The notes: generated from the letters alone by a model not told the origin. 29,660 nt of DNA from Arcobacteraceae bacterium (GCA_023229945.1 JALNYH010000025.1:1-29660); one strand, 5' to 3'; positions 7,881-14,917 are shown, numbered from the stretch's first letter. Program-made: numbers and translations.

Positions 7881-7922
7881 CAATACAATTAAATGGGATA
7901 ATATTTTTTTAAGATTGTATTG
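7881..7922. terminator. Inverted repeat after the fur/Cys-rich peptide unit
   Basis: CAATACAAT (7881-7889) and ATTGTATTG (7914-7922) are perfect 9-bp arms, extended by TTAAA/TTTAA with a bulge. The position, 34 nt past the stop of the - strand Cys-rich peptide, suits a terminator, but a clean T-tract is missing. Confidence 0.4.
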
Positions 7923-7955
7923 TAAAAAAGCTTTAACTACAATATAAGAAATTAA

Positions 7956-8072
7956 TTACTTTTTAGAACAGCTATTTTTACCACATCCACAACCGCCACT
8001 TTTAAACAGTGACTTGTAGATGAAATAAATAGCCCACACAAAAATAGCTCCAACAAATATATATTCTAGCAT
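7956..8072 (-). CDS. Cys-rich single-pass membrane peptide (FeoB-associated type)
   Basis: A 38-residue peptide, MLEYIFVGAIFVWAIYFIYK then SLFKSGGCGCGKNSCSKK. One transmembrane helix (about residues 4-19) is followed by a basic, Cys-rich tail with a 'GGCGCGKNSC' cluster. This is the plan of the 'FeoB-associated Cys-rich membrane protein' family, found near Feo systems and possibly binding iron in the cytoplasm. The ATG directly abuts the fur stop codon (TAA-ATG), so the two genes are almost surely co-transcribed and share Fur control. A frameshifted copy is at 4964-5079. Confidence 0.85.
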   Translation of the reverse strand: MLEYIFVGAIFVWAIYFIYKSLFKSGGCGCGKNSCSKK

Positions 8073-8522
8073 TTATTGTCCTTTACATTCTTGGCAAATA
8101 CCATATATAGTCATATTGTGTGATTCGATAGTAAAACCATTTGATTGAGCAATTTCCAGTTGAGATTTTTCTATATCTTCATCAAAAAACTCCACAACTT
8201 TGCCACATTTTGTACAGATAATATGGTCATGATGACCATCAATAGAGATTTCATAGCTTTTTGTATTTGAGCTGTCTTTGACTATTGCTGAGACTATATT
8301 GGAGTTTTCCAAAAAGTTAAGATTCCTGTAAACTGTAGCAATACCTATGTTTATCTTGTATTTCTTTTTGACTATAGAAGCGATTTCTTCAGCATTTAGA
8401 TGTCCTGCTTCTTCAAAAAGAACTTTTAAGATAGCCTCTTTTTGGATTGTATTTGAAAGTCCAGCTTTTTTTAGATATGTTGTAAAGCTTTTTATAAAAG
8501 AATCAAAGTTTTTATTTTCCAT
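8073..8522 (-). CDS. fur: Fur, ferric uptake regulator
   Basis: A 149-residue Fur-family repressor. The winged-helix half has 'GLSNTIQKEAILKVLFEEAGHLNAEEI' and 'IGIATVYRNLNFLE' (the DNA-recognition helix). The dimer and metal half has 'SYEISIDGHHDHIICTKCGKVVEF', with the His-rich Fe site and the first CxxC, and a second 'CQEC' at the end, forming the structural zinc site. The start at 8522 (MENKNF) follows AGGTGAG; a longer frame to 8564 would run into a Fur box and is rejected. That box (centre near 8544) points to autorepression. It is divergent from the ferrosome-like cluster, and the paired boxes between them may control both sides. Fur is preferred over PerR because of the surrounding iron genes. 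Confidence 0.93.
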   Translation of the reverse strand: MENKNFDSFIKSFTTYLKKAGLSNTIQKEAILKVLFEEAGHLNAEEIASIVKKKYKINIGIATVYRNLNFLENSNIVSAIVKDSSNTKSYEISIDGHHDHIICTKCGKVVEFFDEDIEKSQLEIAQSNGFTIESHNMTIYGICQECKGQ

Positions 8523-8536
8523 TTTCTCACCTAAAT

Positions 8537-8551
8537 TGATAATTGATATTA
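8537..8551. promoter_or_regulatory. Fur box ahead of fur
   Basis: TGATAAT-T-GATATTA fits the 7-1-7 Fur pattern and lies 15 nt before the fur start on the - strand, consistent with autoregulation. Confidence 0.7.
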
Positions 8552-8597
8552 AAATCATAACCAATCTAACCTTTAATTTTTCTTAATTAAAATATTA

Positions 8598-8665
8598 TGA
8601 TAACTATTATCGTTTTAAGTTTTAATAAAGTTTTATTCTGATAATATTTGGTATTGATTATCAAT
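8598..8665. promoter_or_regulatory. Paired Fur boxes bracketing the promoter of the DUF1232 gene
   Basis: The first box is TGATAAC-T-ATTATCG (centre 8605). The second is the perfect palindrome ATTGAT-T-ATCAAT (centre 8659), 54 bp on. Between them are AAAGTTTTATTCT and TGATAATAT, likely holding the -10. The second box falls at or just after the start of transcription. Confidence 0.7.
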
Positions 8666-8682
8666 TATAATTGGAGTTTAAA

Positions 8683-9018
8683 ATGTCAGCAAGACCAAAT
8701 GTAGATTTGTCAGATATAGCAACTTATGCAAAAGATTTTGATTATGCAAATGCAAACATTCATAAGTCTAAAATAGAAAAAACAAATATTGGTTCAAGGT
8801 TTAAAACAATGTTGAAGATGATAAGTGACAAAGAGTTTTCACTTGATCCAAGAACAAAATTAATATATGTGGGTGCTCTTGCTTATACTGTGATGCCTTT
8901 AGATGCAATTCCTGATTATATCCCTGTTGTTGGGCTACTTGATGATGCCGCGGTACTCAAAATTGTTTGGGATAGTTCAGTAGGTGAAGTTAAAAGGTAT
9001 TTAGGATTTGTTAGATAA
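8683..9018 (+). CDS. YkvA/DUF1232 membrane protein leading the ferrosome-like cluster
   Basis: A 111-residue protein. Its C-terminal half is a clear DUF1232 (YkvA) domain: 'LDPRTKLIYVGALAYTVMPLDAIPDYIPVVGLLDDAAVL', with the hallmark 'PLDAIPDYIPVVG.LDD' motif and one or two membrane-dipping helices. The first ~50 residues are polar. The biochemical function of DUF1232 is not established. The start at 8683 follows GGAG by 6 nt; a TTG 12 nt earlier is rejected because it overlaps the ribosome site. The paired Fur boxes just upstream suggest iron repression. It opens a run of small membrane proteins ending in a metal ATPase, so a part in that compartment is inferred. Confidence 0.85.
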   Translation: MSARPNVDLSDIATYAKDFDYANANIHKSKIEKTNIGSRFKTMLKMISDKEFSLDPRTKLIYVGALAYTVMPLDAIPDYIPVVGLLDDAAVLKIVWDSSVGEVKRYLGFVR

Positions 9019-9033
9019 AGATAATTTTAACTT

Positions 9034-9069
9034 ATGATTATTATAAATATATTTTTGATAATCATTCTA
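9034..9069. promoter_or_regulatory. Fur-box region ahead of the HMA_2-like gene
   Basis: TATGATTATTATAAA and TGATAAT-C-ATTCTAT (centre 9063) are Fur-like sites. A further TTCTCAATCATAATA lies near 9088-9102. This suggests a second iron-controlled promoter inside the cluster. Confidence 0.5.
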
Positions 9070-9129
9070 TTTTAAGTATAAGTTAAGATTCTCAATCATA
9101 ATATGGCGATATAAAATAAAAGGAAGATA

Positions 9130-9435
9130 ATGTTTACAGACGAAGTTGTAGAGATTTTATCTAAACATATAGAACTCGTTCACCATCTAAAGGGTAGGGT
9201 GAGGTTTAAATTAGATACAAATATACAAAAATACAAAGAGACAATTGATTTATCAGGACTTGAAAATCTTGATAAAAAGATTGATGGTATCAAGAGTGTG
9301 AGTTTGAATAAACTTGCAAAAAGCTTGACAATAGAATATGACCATAACAAAATTTCTATGCAGTTATGGGATGATTTGAGTAAAAATAAGAATTATAGTG
9401 AAGTAGCATTTCAGCTTAATAGTTTGATAAAGTGA
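9130..9435 (+). CDS. HMA_2-like small protein (possible FezC counterpart)
   Basis: A 101-residue cytoplasmic protein. The pattern 'ELVHHLKGRVRFKLD' ... 'LDKKIDGIKSVSLNKLAKSLTIEYDHNKIS' is a ferredoxin-like beta-alpha-beta fold of the HMA_2 type (compare the N-terminus of the ATPase at 11272: 'DVKHLTPKRIRIGFKT' ... 'SSDVRINSASKSIVLSYKDIS'). Like that domain, it has no CxxC metal site; 'HH' near residue 18 is a possible ligand. Ferrosome loci are reported to encode a heavy-metal-associated-domain protein (FezC) along with the ATPase FezB, so this is a reasonable counterpart, by context and fold rather than proven orthology. The start has an AAAGGAAG site. Confidence 0.72.
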   Translation: MFTDEVVEILSKHIELVHHLKGRVRFKLDTNIQKYKETIDLSGLENLDKKIDGIKSVSLNKLAKSLTIEYDHNKISMQLWDDLSKNKNYSEVAFQLNSLIK

Positions 9436-9514
9436 AAGAAGTGAAGTACTATAAACAAATTAATAATGAGTCGTTAGTTGTGATTGGTATAAAGATTTAG
9501 AAAAAGGAGAAATT

Positions 9515-10264
9515 TTGGAAAATGCAGATATAGATATACTTTTGGCACGGAAGGTTGACCCTTCTTATCCATTGCCTACAATGATTCAAGCACTTAGGAT
9601 AGCTTTATATGATGAATATCATGCAAAAGCTGTTTATTTGAAAGTCTTACAAACATTTGGTAATGTATTGCCATTTTCAAATATTGTACAAGCTGAGCAA
9701 AGACATATAGATGAGTTATTGTTTTTGTTTGTAAAATATGGAATTGAGCCTGTTGTGGATGATTGGGCGAATAAGATAATAATTGAGGCTACTTTGGTAG
9801 AAAACTGTGAAATTGGAGTTGCAGCAGAAATAGAAAATGTAAAAATGTATGATGATTTGATACCATATGCACAACAACCTGATGTACTAGATACTTTTTA
9901 TAGACTTCAAGCAGCATCCTATAACAACCACTTACCAGCTTTTAGGCAATGTGTGGCTAACTATTCTCAAAATCAAACTTTTACCAATTATACTACTAGT
10001 GACCCATTATCAAATTTAAATCCTCAAAATATCCAAAAAATGATACAAGATTTTTCAAGTGAGAAAGTAAATCCAAATTTACAAAATATAACTAATATAT
10101 TTGGCGGTATGGGTACAGAGTTTATATTAGGAGCTGCCGCAGGTGCTGTGGTAGTGAGTTTGGTTAGTGGTGGAGGGTTGAGTGATTTGTTTGCGAAATT
10201 TAGCGAAAGTAATGAAGATACAATCCCCGATGAATCTGGTGTTCCAGATAACAATAAATTATAA
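9515..10264 (+). CDS. Membrane-anchored ferritin-like (DUF2202-type) di-iron protein
   Basis: A 249-residue protein in two parts. Residues ~22-150 form a ferritin-like helical bundle with plausible di-iron ligands: E34 ('YDEYHAKAVY'), E61/H64 ('AEQRHIDELL'), E99/E105 ('CEIGVAAEIENV') and H139 ('SYNNHLPAF'). This resembles DUF2202-type ferritin-like proteins. A polar linker with Asn-rich stretches follows, then one Gly-rich transmembrane segment at ~202-219 ('FILGAAAGAVVVSLVSGGG') and an acidic tail. The start is TTG, 5 nt after AAGGAG; the nearest ATG is out of frame. Tail-anchoring would fix an iron-oxidising bundle to a membrane. In this cluster that suggests iron mineralisation at a compartment surface. 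Confidence in the fold is good; the exact activity is open. Confidence 0.8.
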   Translation: MENADIDILLARKVDPSYPLPTMIQALRIALYDEYHAKAVYLKVLQTFGNVLPFSNIVQAEQRHIDELLFLFVKYGIEPVVDDWANKIIIEATLVENCEIGVAAEIENVKMYDDLIPYAQQPDVLDTFYRLQAASYNNHLPAFRQCVANYSQNQTFTNYTTSDPLSNLNPQNIQKMIQDFSSEKVNPNLQNITNIFGGMGTEFILGAAAGAVVVSLVSGGGLSDLFAKFSESNEDTIPDESGVPDNNKL

Positions 10265-10280
10265 AATAAGGAGTCAAAAG

Positions 10281-10550
10281 ATGTTACCAGTATTACCATT
10301 TTTAGCAGGAGCAGCCATAGGTGTTGCAGGTGTGATGATTTACGGAAATAAAAAAACTGTAAAAACATTACTTGAAGGTAAAAAATATGTTGAGACTAAA
10401 GTCTTAGATGGTAAAGAGTTTGTTGAAGAAAAATTCAATAAAAGCAAAGATACTGTAGAAGCTCTTGGAGAGTGTGTAAAAGATAAAATTACAAAAAAAA
10501 GAACTTCAAAAAAAATAGCAAAAGTAGTAAATAATGAGCCAGAATTATAG
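10281..10550 (+). CDS. Small membrane protein with N-terminal Gly-rich helix and basic tail
   Basis: An 89-residue protein starting at MLPVLPFLAGAAIGVAGVMI, chosen because AAGGAG lies just before the ATG at 10281. The N-terminal helix is rich in Gly/Ala (GxxxG packing). A long amphipathic, Lys/Glu-rich helix follows ('KKYVETKVLDGKEFVEEKFNKSKDTVEAL') and a basic tail 'KKRTSKKIAK'. The plan is YtxH-like: an anchor plus a coiled helix. No known function. Its end overlaps the next gene by 17 nt, so the genes are translationally coupled. Confidence 0.75.
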   Translation: MLPVLPFLAGAAIGVAGVMIYGNKKTVKTLLEGKKYVETKVLDGKEFVEEKFNKSKDTVEALGECVKDKITKKRTSKKIAKVVNNEPEL

Positions 10551-10854
10551 TCTTTGTGAGTATAAAGGTTTTGTTGAGGATTTTACGGTTGGATTTGTAA
10601 GTGGGGCATTAGTAGGTAGTGTGAAAAATATGGCAAATGACCATATGAACTCAAACGAAAAAATTGAAGAAGGGTTTAAGACAGCAGTACAAGGTGGTAT
10701 TGCTGCAAGTGCTATAAGTTATGGTGGACATAGTATGTCAAATGGAAATTATGTAAATAGTTTATTAGCACTTGGAATGGGTGCTTTTGGAGTATATACA
10801 ATTCAAAAAATATCAAATAAAAAATATAAGGAAATAAAAAATGCAAAGAAATAA
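10534..10854 (+). CDS. Gly-zipper membrane protein of the ferrosome-like cluster
   Basis: A 106-residue protein with two hydrophobic, small-residue-rich stretches: 'FTVGFVSGALVGSV' (about 17-30) and 'AVQGGIAASAISYGGHSMSNGNYVNSLLALGMGAFGVYTI' (about 51-90). They are split by a polar helix with 'NDHMNSNEKIEEGFK' and closed by a basic tail. Gly-x3-Gly spacing is typical of tightly packed or membrane-curving helices. No family recognised. It overlaps genes on both sides (17 and 14 nt), so the series is a single operon. Confidence 0.72.
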   Translation: MSQNYSLCEYKGFVEDFTVGFVSGALVGSVKNMANDHMNSNEKIEEGFKTAVQGGIAASAISYGGHSMSNGNYVNSLLALGMGAFGVYTIQKISNKKYKEIKNAKK

Positions 10855-11272
10855 ATATATGAATCAAAATAATGGTATGCTAAATCAAAATATGAATCAG
10901 CCACAAGGTAATCCATATATAAATCAAACTAGTGGGATGAATAATAATCCAATGAGTGGAAACTTTGGTTTTAATCAGCAAGCAGGCATGGGAATGGGTA
11001 TGCAAAATAACCCTTATTTTGGACAAAATCCATATTTACAACCACAAACAAGAGGATTTAGTCTTTTAGGAAATACTACAGGTGATAAATTTTTGAGAGG
11101 TTTATTGATAGGTGGCGCGGCTGCTTATATTCTCACCAATGAAAATGCACAAAAAGCTATTATAAAAACAGGAATGAAAGTATTTGGTGCAGTTGCAGGT
11201 GGTGTTGAAGAGTTTAAAGAAAAAATCATGGATGCAAAAGCAGAGTTGGAAATTGAACAAGAAGAAAAATAA
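10841..11272 (+). CDS. Asn/Met/Gln-rich low-complexity membrane protein
   Basis: A 143-residue protein. Residues 1-~72 are low-complexity and probably disordered, very rich in Asn, Met, Gln, Gly and Pro ('MNQNNGMLNQNMNQPQGNPY', 'NQQAGMGMGMQNNPYFGQNP'). Then comes 'LGNTTGDKFLRGLLIGGAAAYILTNENAQKA', with one Gly-rich membrane helix, followed by an amphipathic region and an acidic tail. Met- and Asn-rich sequences could bind soft metals or drive condensation. It lies directly before the ATPase, with its stop overlapping that gene's start (TAATG). It might be the FezA counterpart or a granule-shaping protein; this is inferred from position only. Confidence 0.78.
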   Translation: MQRNKYMNQNNGMLNQNMNQPQGNPYINQTSGMNNNPMSGNFGFNQQAGMGMGMQNNPYFGQNPYLQPQTRGFSLLGNTTGDKFLRGLLIGGAAAYILTNENAQKAIIKTGMKVFGAVAGGVEEFKEKIMDAKAELEIEQEEK

Positions 11273-13353
11273 TGACAAGCTCAGTTTTTACGAAATTAGA
11301 TGTAAAACATCTAACACCAAAGCGGATTAGAATTGGTTTTAAAACCAATCAATCTGTCGATATTGAAGAACTTGAGAGATTTATTTCAGTATTTGAGTGG
11401 TCGAGTGATGTACGAATAAATTCAGCTAGCAAATCTATAGTTTTGAGCTACAAAGATATATCAGTAGATAATATTTTGAAAAAATTGGCAAATATCAAGC
11501 TAAGTGATATAGCTTTGAATTATTCTGATTTAGAGTATGCACAAGAGAGAATACTTCCTTTGGCTGAACCTTTGGTAGCGCTTGGTATGGTACCTTTTTT
11601 ACCTGAAAGTTTGAAATTGCCAGTTTCTTTACTCGCAACTTATAAAAATATGTTTAAAGGGCTTGAATATCTTGTAAAAGATGGGATAAGTTCTGAAGTT
11701 CTTGAAGCAGTAGCAATTGCAATTTCACTTTATAGAAAAGATTATTTTGCAGCTAATACTACAAACTTTTTACTTGAATTAGCAGAACATATAGAAGAAA
11801 ATATAGAAAGAAAATCGGACTCTATGCTCCAATCTCTACTTGTACCAGATATCAAAGAAGTTTGGGTAGAAAAAGATAAACAAGATATTTTAGTCTCTTT
11901 TGAAGAACTAAAAGTAGGTGATATTGTCATCGCAAATGCAGGTGATACTATAGCAATTGATGGTACAGTAATCGGTGGTGAAGCTTTGGTTGATGAATCA
12001 TCTATGAGTGGTGAAGCATTGCCTGTCAAAAAACAAAGAGGTGATAGGGCAATATCTGGTACTATTTTGAAAGAAGGTCGTATTAGGATTTGGGCAGAGC
12101 AAGTAGGTGAACAGAGTGCAACTTATAAAATAGCTTCTTTGATAAAAAACTCTTTGAATTCAAAATCAAATACACAAATAGAAGCTGCAAAACTAGCTGA
12201 CAAACTAGTTCCAGTGACGCTTGGACTTGCTGGGTTTGCATATGTTGCTACACAAGATTTGGAAAGAGTTGCGGCAGTATTTCAAGCTGATTATTCTTGT
12301 GCTTTAAAGCTTGCAACTCCTGTAGCATTCAAGTCTAGTATGTATCAAGCAGGAGTAAGTGGTGCTTTGATAAAAAGTGCTGATATGTTGGAAAAAATTG
12401 CATATGCTGATACTATAGTGTTTGATAAAACAGGTACTTTGAGTAGTGGTAAGTTGGTCGTGAGTGATATATATGCACTAGATTCTAGTTGGACAAAAAA
12501 TGAGATATTATCATTGGCTGCTAGCATAGAAGAGCATTATTTTCATCCAATTGCTGAAGCTGTGGTAAGTGCTGCAAAATCGTGTGATATTTGCCAACAT
12601 TTTCACCATAGTGAAGTGGAATTTATAGTAGCTCATGGCGTTTGTGCTTATGTAGATGATAAAAAAGTAGTTATTGGAAGTAGACATTTTTTAGAAGATG
12701 ATGAAAATGTACCTTTTACAATATCTGAAGAGATTATAGACCAAGAATTACAGCTTGGTCATACATTGCTTTATATCGGCTATGATGGGAAACTGCTTGG
12801 CGTGATATCTATGCAAGATGAAACTAGAACAAATGCAAAAGAAACTATTGACAAGCTTAAAACATTGGGGATAAAAGAGGTGATAATGCTAACAGGTGAT
12901 CACCAAATAAAAGCTTCTCAAATGGCAGATGAACTAGGTATTGATAGATTTCATTACGAACTTTTACCTCATGATAAACAAGATATAGTAAAGGAGCTAA
13001 AATCTCAAGGTAAAAAAGTCATTTTTGTAGGAGATGGAATAAATGATGCACCTTCACTAGCTGAAAGTGATGTGGGTATTGCTATGCAAAGAGGTGCGGA
13101 TATAGCTAGAGTTAGTGCTGATGTAGTTCTTTTAGAAGATGACATTTTTGTAGTTGCAATTATAAAAGAGCTTGCAAATAAAACTTTGGCAAAAGTACAG
13201 ACTAATTATCACGCAACAATAGGTATCAATACTACAATTTTAGCACTTGCAACACTTGGAGTTTTGAGTCCAGTTACTACTTCTATCTTACACAATGGTA
13301 CAACTATAGGTGTACTTTCTTACGCATTACAATCAATAAAAATTAAAAATTAA
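11272..13353 (+). CDS. P1B-type metal ATPase, FezB-like, with atypical TM4 motif
   Basis: A 693-residue membrane pump. An N-terminal HMA_2-like domain without CxxC (residues ~10-80) precedes the membrane helices. The actuator domain has 'DESSMSGEALPV' (SGE 246-248). TM4 has 'YSCALKLATP' (341-350), so the usual CPC is Tyr-Ser-Cys. The P/N domains have 'DKTGTL' (385-390), the His-Pro pair (425-426), 'TGD' (541-543) and 'GDGINDAPSLAESDVGIAM' (587 onward); the last helix has 'HNGTTIGVLSYAL'. All catalytic residues are intact, so it should be active. The metal is not given by a known motif. The P1B-6 ATPase FezB of ferrosomes is the best match by context: HMA_2 domain, atypical TM4, small membrane proteins and Fur sites. 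A different transition-metal exporter is possible. Confidence 0.85.
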   Translation: MTSSVFTKLDVKHLTPKRIRIGFKTNQSVDIEELERFISVFEWSSDVRINSASKSIVLSYKDISVDNILKKLANIKLSDIALNYSDLEYAQERILPLAEPLVALGMVPFLPESLKLPVSLLATYKNMFKGLEYLVKDGISSEVLEAVAIAISLYRKDYFAANTTNFLLELAEHIEENIERKSDSMLQSLLVPDIKEVWVEKDKQDILVSFEELKVGDIVIANAGDTIAIDGTVIGGEALVDESSMSGEALPVKKQRGDRAISGTILKEGRIRIWAEQVGEQSATYKIASLIKNSLNSKSNTQIEAAKLADKLVPVTLGLAGFAYVATQDLERVAAVFQADYSCALKLATPVAFKSSMYQAGVSGALIKSADMLEKIAYADTIVFDKTGTLSSGKLVVSDIYALDSSWTKNEILSLAASIEEHYFHPIAEAVVSAAKSCDICQHFHHSEVEFIVAHGVCAYVDDKKVVIGSRHFLEDDENVPFTISEEIIDQELQLGHTLLYIGYDGKLLGVISMQDETRTNAKETIDKLKTLGIKEVIMLTGDHQIKASQMADELGIDRFHYELLPHDKQDIVKELKSQGKKVIFVGDGINDAPSLAESDVGIAMQRGADIARVSADVVLLEDDIFVVAIIKELANKTLAKVQTNYHATIGINTTILALATLGVLSPVTTSILHNGTTIGVLSYALQSIKIKN

Positions 13354-13355
13354 AA

Positions 13356-13396
13356 AATAAAGTATAGAGAATATTTAATATTCTCTATACTTTATT
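13356..13396. terminator. 19-bp perfect hairpin after the ATPase gene
   Basis: AATAAAGTATAGAGAATAT and its exact complement are separated by a 3-nt TTA loop. The hairpin immediately follows the stop codon and ends the cluster. No long T-tract follows, so it may mainly protect the mRNA 3' end. Confidence 0.7.
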
Positions 13397-13404
13397 AATT
13401 TATA

Positions 13405-13471
13405 TGATAATGATTATTGATTTAAACAAACTTTAAACTTTCTTATTGTATTATTCTGATAATTGATATCA
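13405..13471. promoter_or_regulatory. Paired Fur boxes bracketing the promoter of the 253-aa protein gene
   Basis: TGATAAT-G-ATTATTG (centre 13412) and TGATAAT-T-GATATCA (centre 13464) are 52 bp apart. Between them lie TTTAAACTTTC and TGTATTATTCT, a likely -10 region, so transcription would start inside or beside the second box. Confidence 0.8.
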
Positions 13472-13487
13472 TTAGTAAGGAGAAAAT

Positions 13488-14249
13488 ATGTCAGCATTAG
13501 GATTTATAAAAGATATAGAATATTTGGTTAATTTTGATAAATTTGATGATAGTCGGTCTCAAAGAAGATTGTTTTTGGAATTTTATAATACTCAAGTTGG
13601 GGAAGATATGAAATTTTCTAGAGCTGAGATTTGTTTTAATAGTTCAAAATTATTGAGTGAAATTTTTGTAATCAAGGTTTGTTCATTGCTTGGTATTAAT
13701 AGCATACCTTTTATAAAACCTCTAAATTCAAAGAAAATCTCTAGAGTTTATTTTAGTGCAGATATTCACAACTTTTTATCTGGTGTAAAGATTCCAAAAA
13801 TTGGCAATATTTCTAAAAAAATAAGTTTTGATAGTGCAAAAAGAATCATAAAATTAATTGGGGGCAGTAAGTTGGAGCTAAATATAGATGCTGGAGATGC
13901 TTTTAAAAATTTTGTTTTAAATAAGCTTTTGAAAGATCAAAAAAGTAGATATATTGAACACACTCACAACTCAATAAGTATAATTCCATCATATGAAGAG
14001 CCTTTGATGATATACCCTTTTTGGGAAATGGTGGATAAATCCAAACCTTTAATAGATGAACATATACAAAAAGCTATAGATTGTATTAAACAAAGTGATT
14101 TTAAGCAAGTTTATCTTGTATATCCCAAAACTTCAGATTTTGAAAAACATATAGAAGTAAAAATAAGAGAGCTTGAAAATAATATTGCCTGTAGTGGGTA
14201 TGTATTAAAGGTAATACCATATTCACTACGATCTATTCTAAGAAATTAG
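13488..14249 (+). CDS. Unrecognised protein with paired Fur boxes
   Basis: A 253-residue protein of unknown family. It has no signal peptide or membrane helix and is basic overall. Segments of interest are 'FDDSRSQRRLFLEFYNTQVGEDMKFSRAE' near the start, 'RVYFSADIHNFLSGVKIPKIGNI' in the middle, 'RYIEHTHNSISIIPSYEEP' and a C-terminal 'FKQVYLVYPKTSDFEKHIEVKIRELE' that looks like a beta-alpha unit. The start has a GTAAGGAG site 8 nt before the ATG. The two Fur boxes directly upstream argue that it responds to iron. It follows the ATPase cluster and precedes flavodoxin, but has its own promoter. It could be a cytoplasmic iron-stress or ferrosome accessory factor; I cannot choose. Confidence 0.8.
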   Translation: MSALGFIKDIEYLVNFDKFDDSRSQRRLFLEFYNTQVGEDMKFSRAEICFNSSKLLSEIFVIKVCSLLGINSIPFIKPLNSKKISRVYFSADIHNFLSGVKIPKIGNISKKISFDSAKRIIKLIGGSKLELNIDAGDAFKNFVLNKLLKDQKSRYIEHTHNSISIIPSYEEPLMIYPFWEMVDKSKPLIDEHIQKAIDCIKQSDFKQVYLVYPKTSDFEKHIEVKIRELENNIACSGYVLKVIPYSLRSILRN

Positions 14250-14340
14250 TAATTGGTAATTAGTAATTGGTAAGAGCCAAATAGTAACAATTCTTACTAA
14301 TATACCAATACACCAATATACTAGTACACTAATACATAAA
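14250..14340. repeat. TTAGTAATTGGTAA-type word repeats before flavodoxin
   Basis: Short direct words (TAATTGGTAATTAGTAATTGG) on the left face loosely complementary words (TTACTAATATACCAATACACC) on the right, the same two-armed style as at 3023 and 25964. No Fur box is evident, so the flavodoxin promoter is unclear. Confidence 0.5.
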
Positions 14341-14350
14341 AGGAGAAAAA

Positions 14351-14842
14351 ATGATTCCAGTATTTTTTACAAGTAGTACGGGAAACAGCGAAACAGCTGC
14401 GAAAAAAATAGCGAAAGAGTTAGGTAGTGCACAAATATTTGATTTGGCAAAAGTTGGTGTGGATGAAATTAAAAAGTACGATAAGATGATTATTGGAAGT
14501 TCTACATGGGGTGAGGGTGAGTTGCAAGATGACTTTGAAGAGATTTGGGATAAGTTTGCTGATATAGATTTTACTGGTAAGGTGATAGCACTTTTTGGTC
14601 TTGGTGACCAAGATGGATATTCTTATAATTACTGCGATGCTATGGGACTTATATATAATCAAGTAGTACAAAATGGTGGGAATGTAGTGGGGAGTTATTT
14701 TGACGCAGACTATGAATTTGAAGAATCAATTGCCTTTAAAAATGGTAAATTTGTAGGGCTTCCTTTAGATGAAGATAATCAAAGTAAATTAACAGATTCT
14801 CGTATTAAGACTTGGTGCGAGGAAATTAAAGAGAGTTTCTAA
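14351..14842 (+). CDS. fldA: Flavodoxin (long-chain)
   Basis: A 163-residue cytoplasmic FMN electron carrier. The N-terminal phosphate loop 'FTSSTGNSETAA' (residues 6-17) binds FMN phosphate; 'SSTWGEGELQDDFEEIW' holds the stacking Trp of the 60s loop; 'FGLGDQDGYSYNYCDAMG' and the following loop of about 20 residues mark it as long-chain. Flavodoxin replaces ferredoxin in low-potential electron transfer (for example with pyruvate:acceptor oxidoreductase in Helicobacter) and is often made when iron is short, which suits this location. The ribosome site AAAGGAG is 6 nt before the ATG. No Fur box was seen in its immediate upstream repeat region. Confidence 0.95.
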   Translation: MIPVFFTSSTGNSETAAKKIAKELGSAQIFDLAKVGVDEIKKYDKMIIGSSTWGEGELQDDFEEIWDKFADIDFTGKVIALFGLGDQDGYSYNYCDAMGLIYNQVVQNGGNVVGSYFDADYEFEESIAFKNGKFVGLPLDEDNQSKLTDSRIKTWCEEIKESF

Positions 14843-14845
14843 AAG

Positions 14846-14907
14846 AGGAACGCTGACTGAAGTCGGTTTCTTCAAAAGACAAGCCCGACTGAAGTCGGGG
14901 TTCCAAT
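14846..14907. repeat. 62-nt REP-like element, copy A
   Basis: Ends GGAAC/GTTCC are complementary and enclose two hairpins, GACTGAAGTC and CCCGACTGAAGTCGGG, so the element can fold as a three-way junction. A related 61-nt copy is at 16090-16150 (shared AGGAACGC-GACT ... AAGCCC ... GGGTTC-AAT). Confidence 0.75.
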
Positions 14908-14917
14908 GGAGTGAAAG

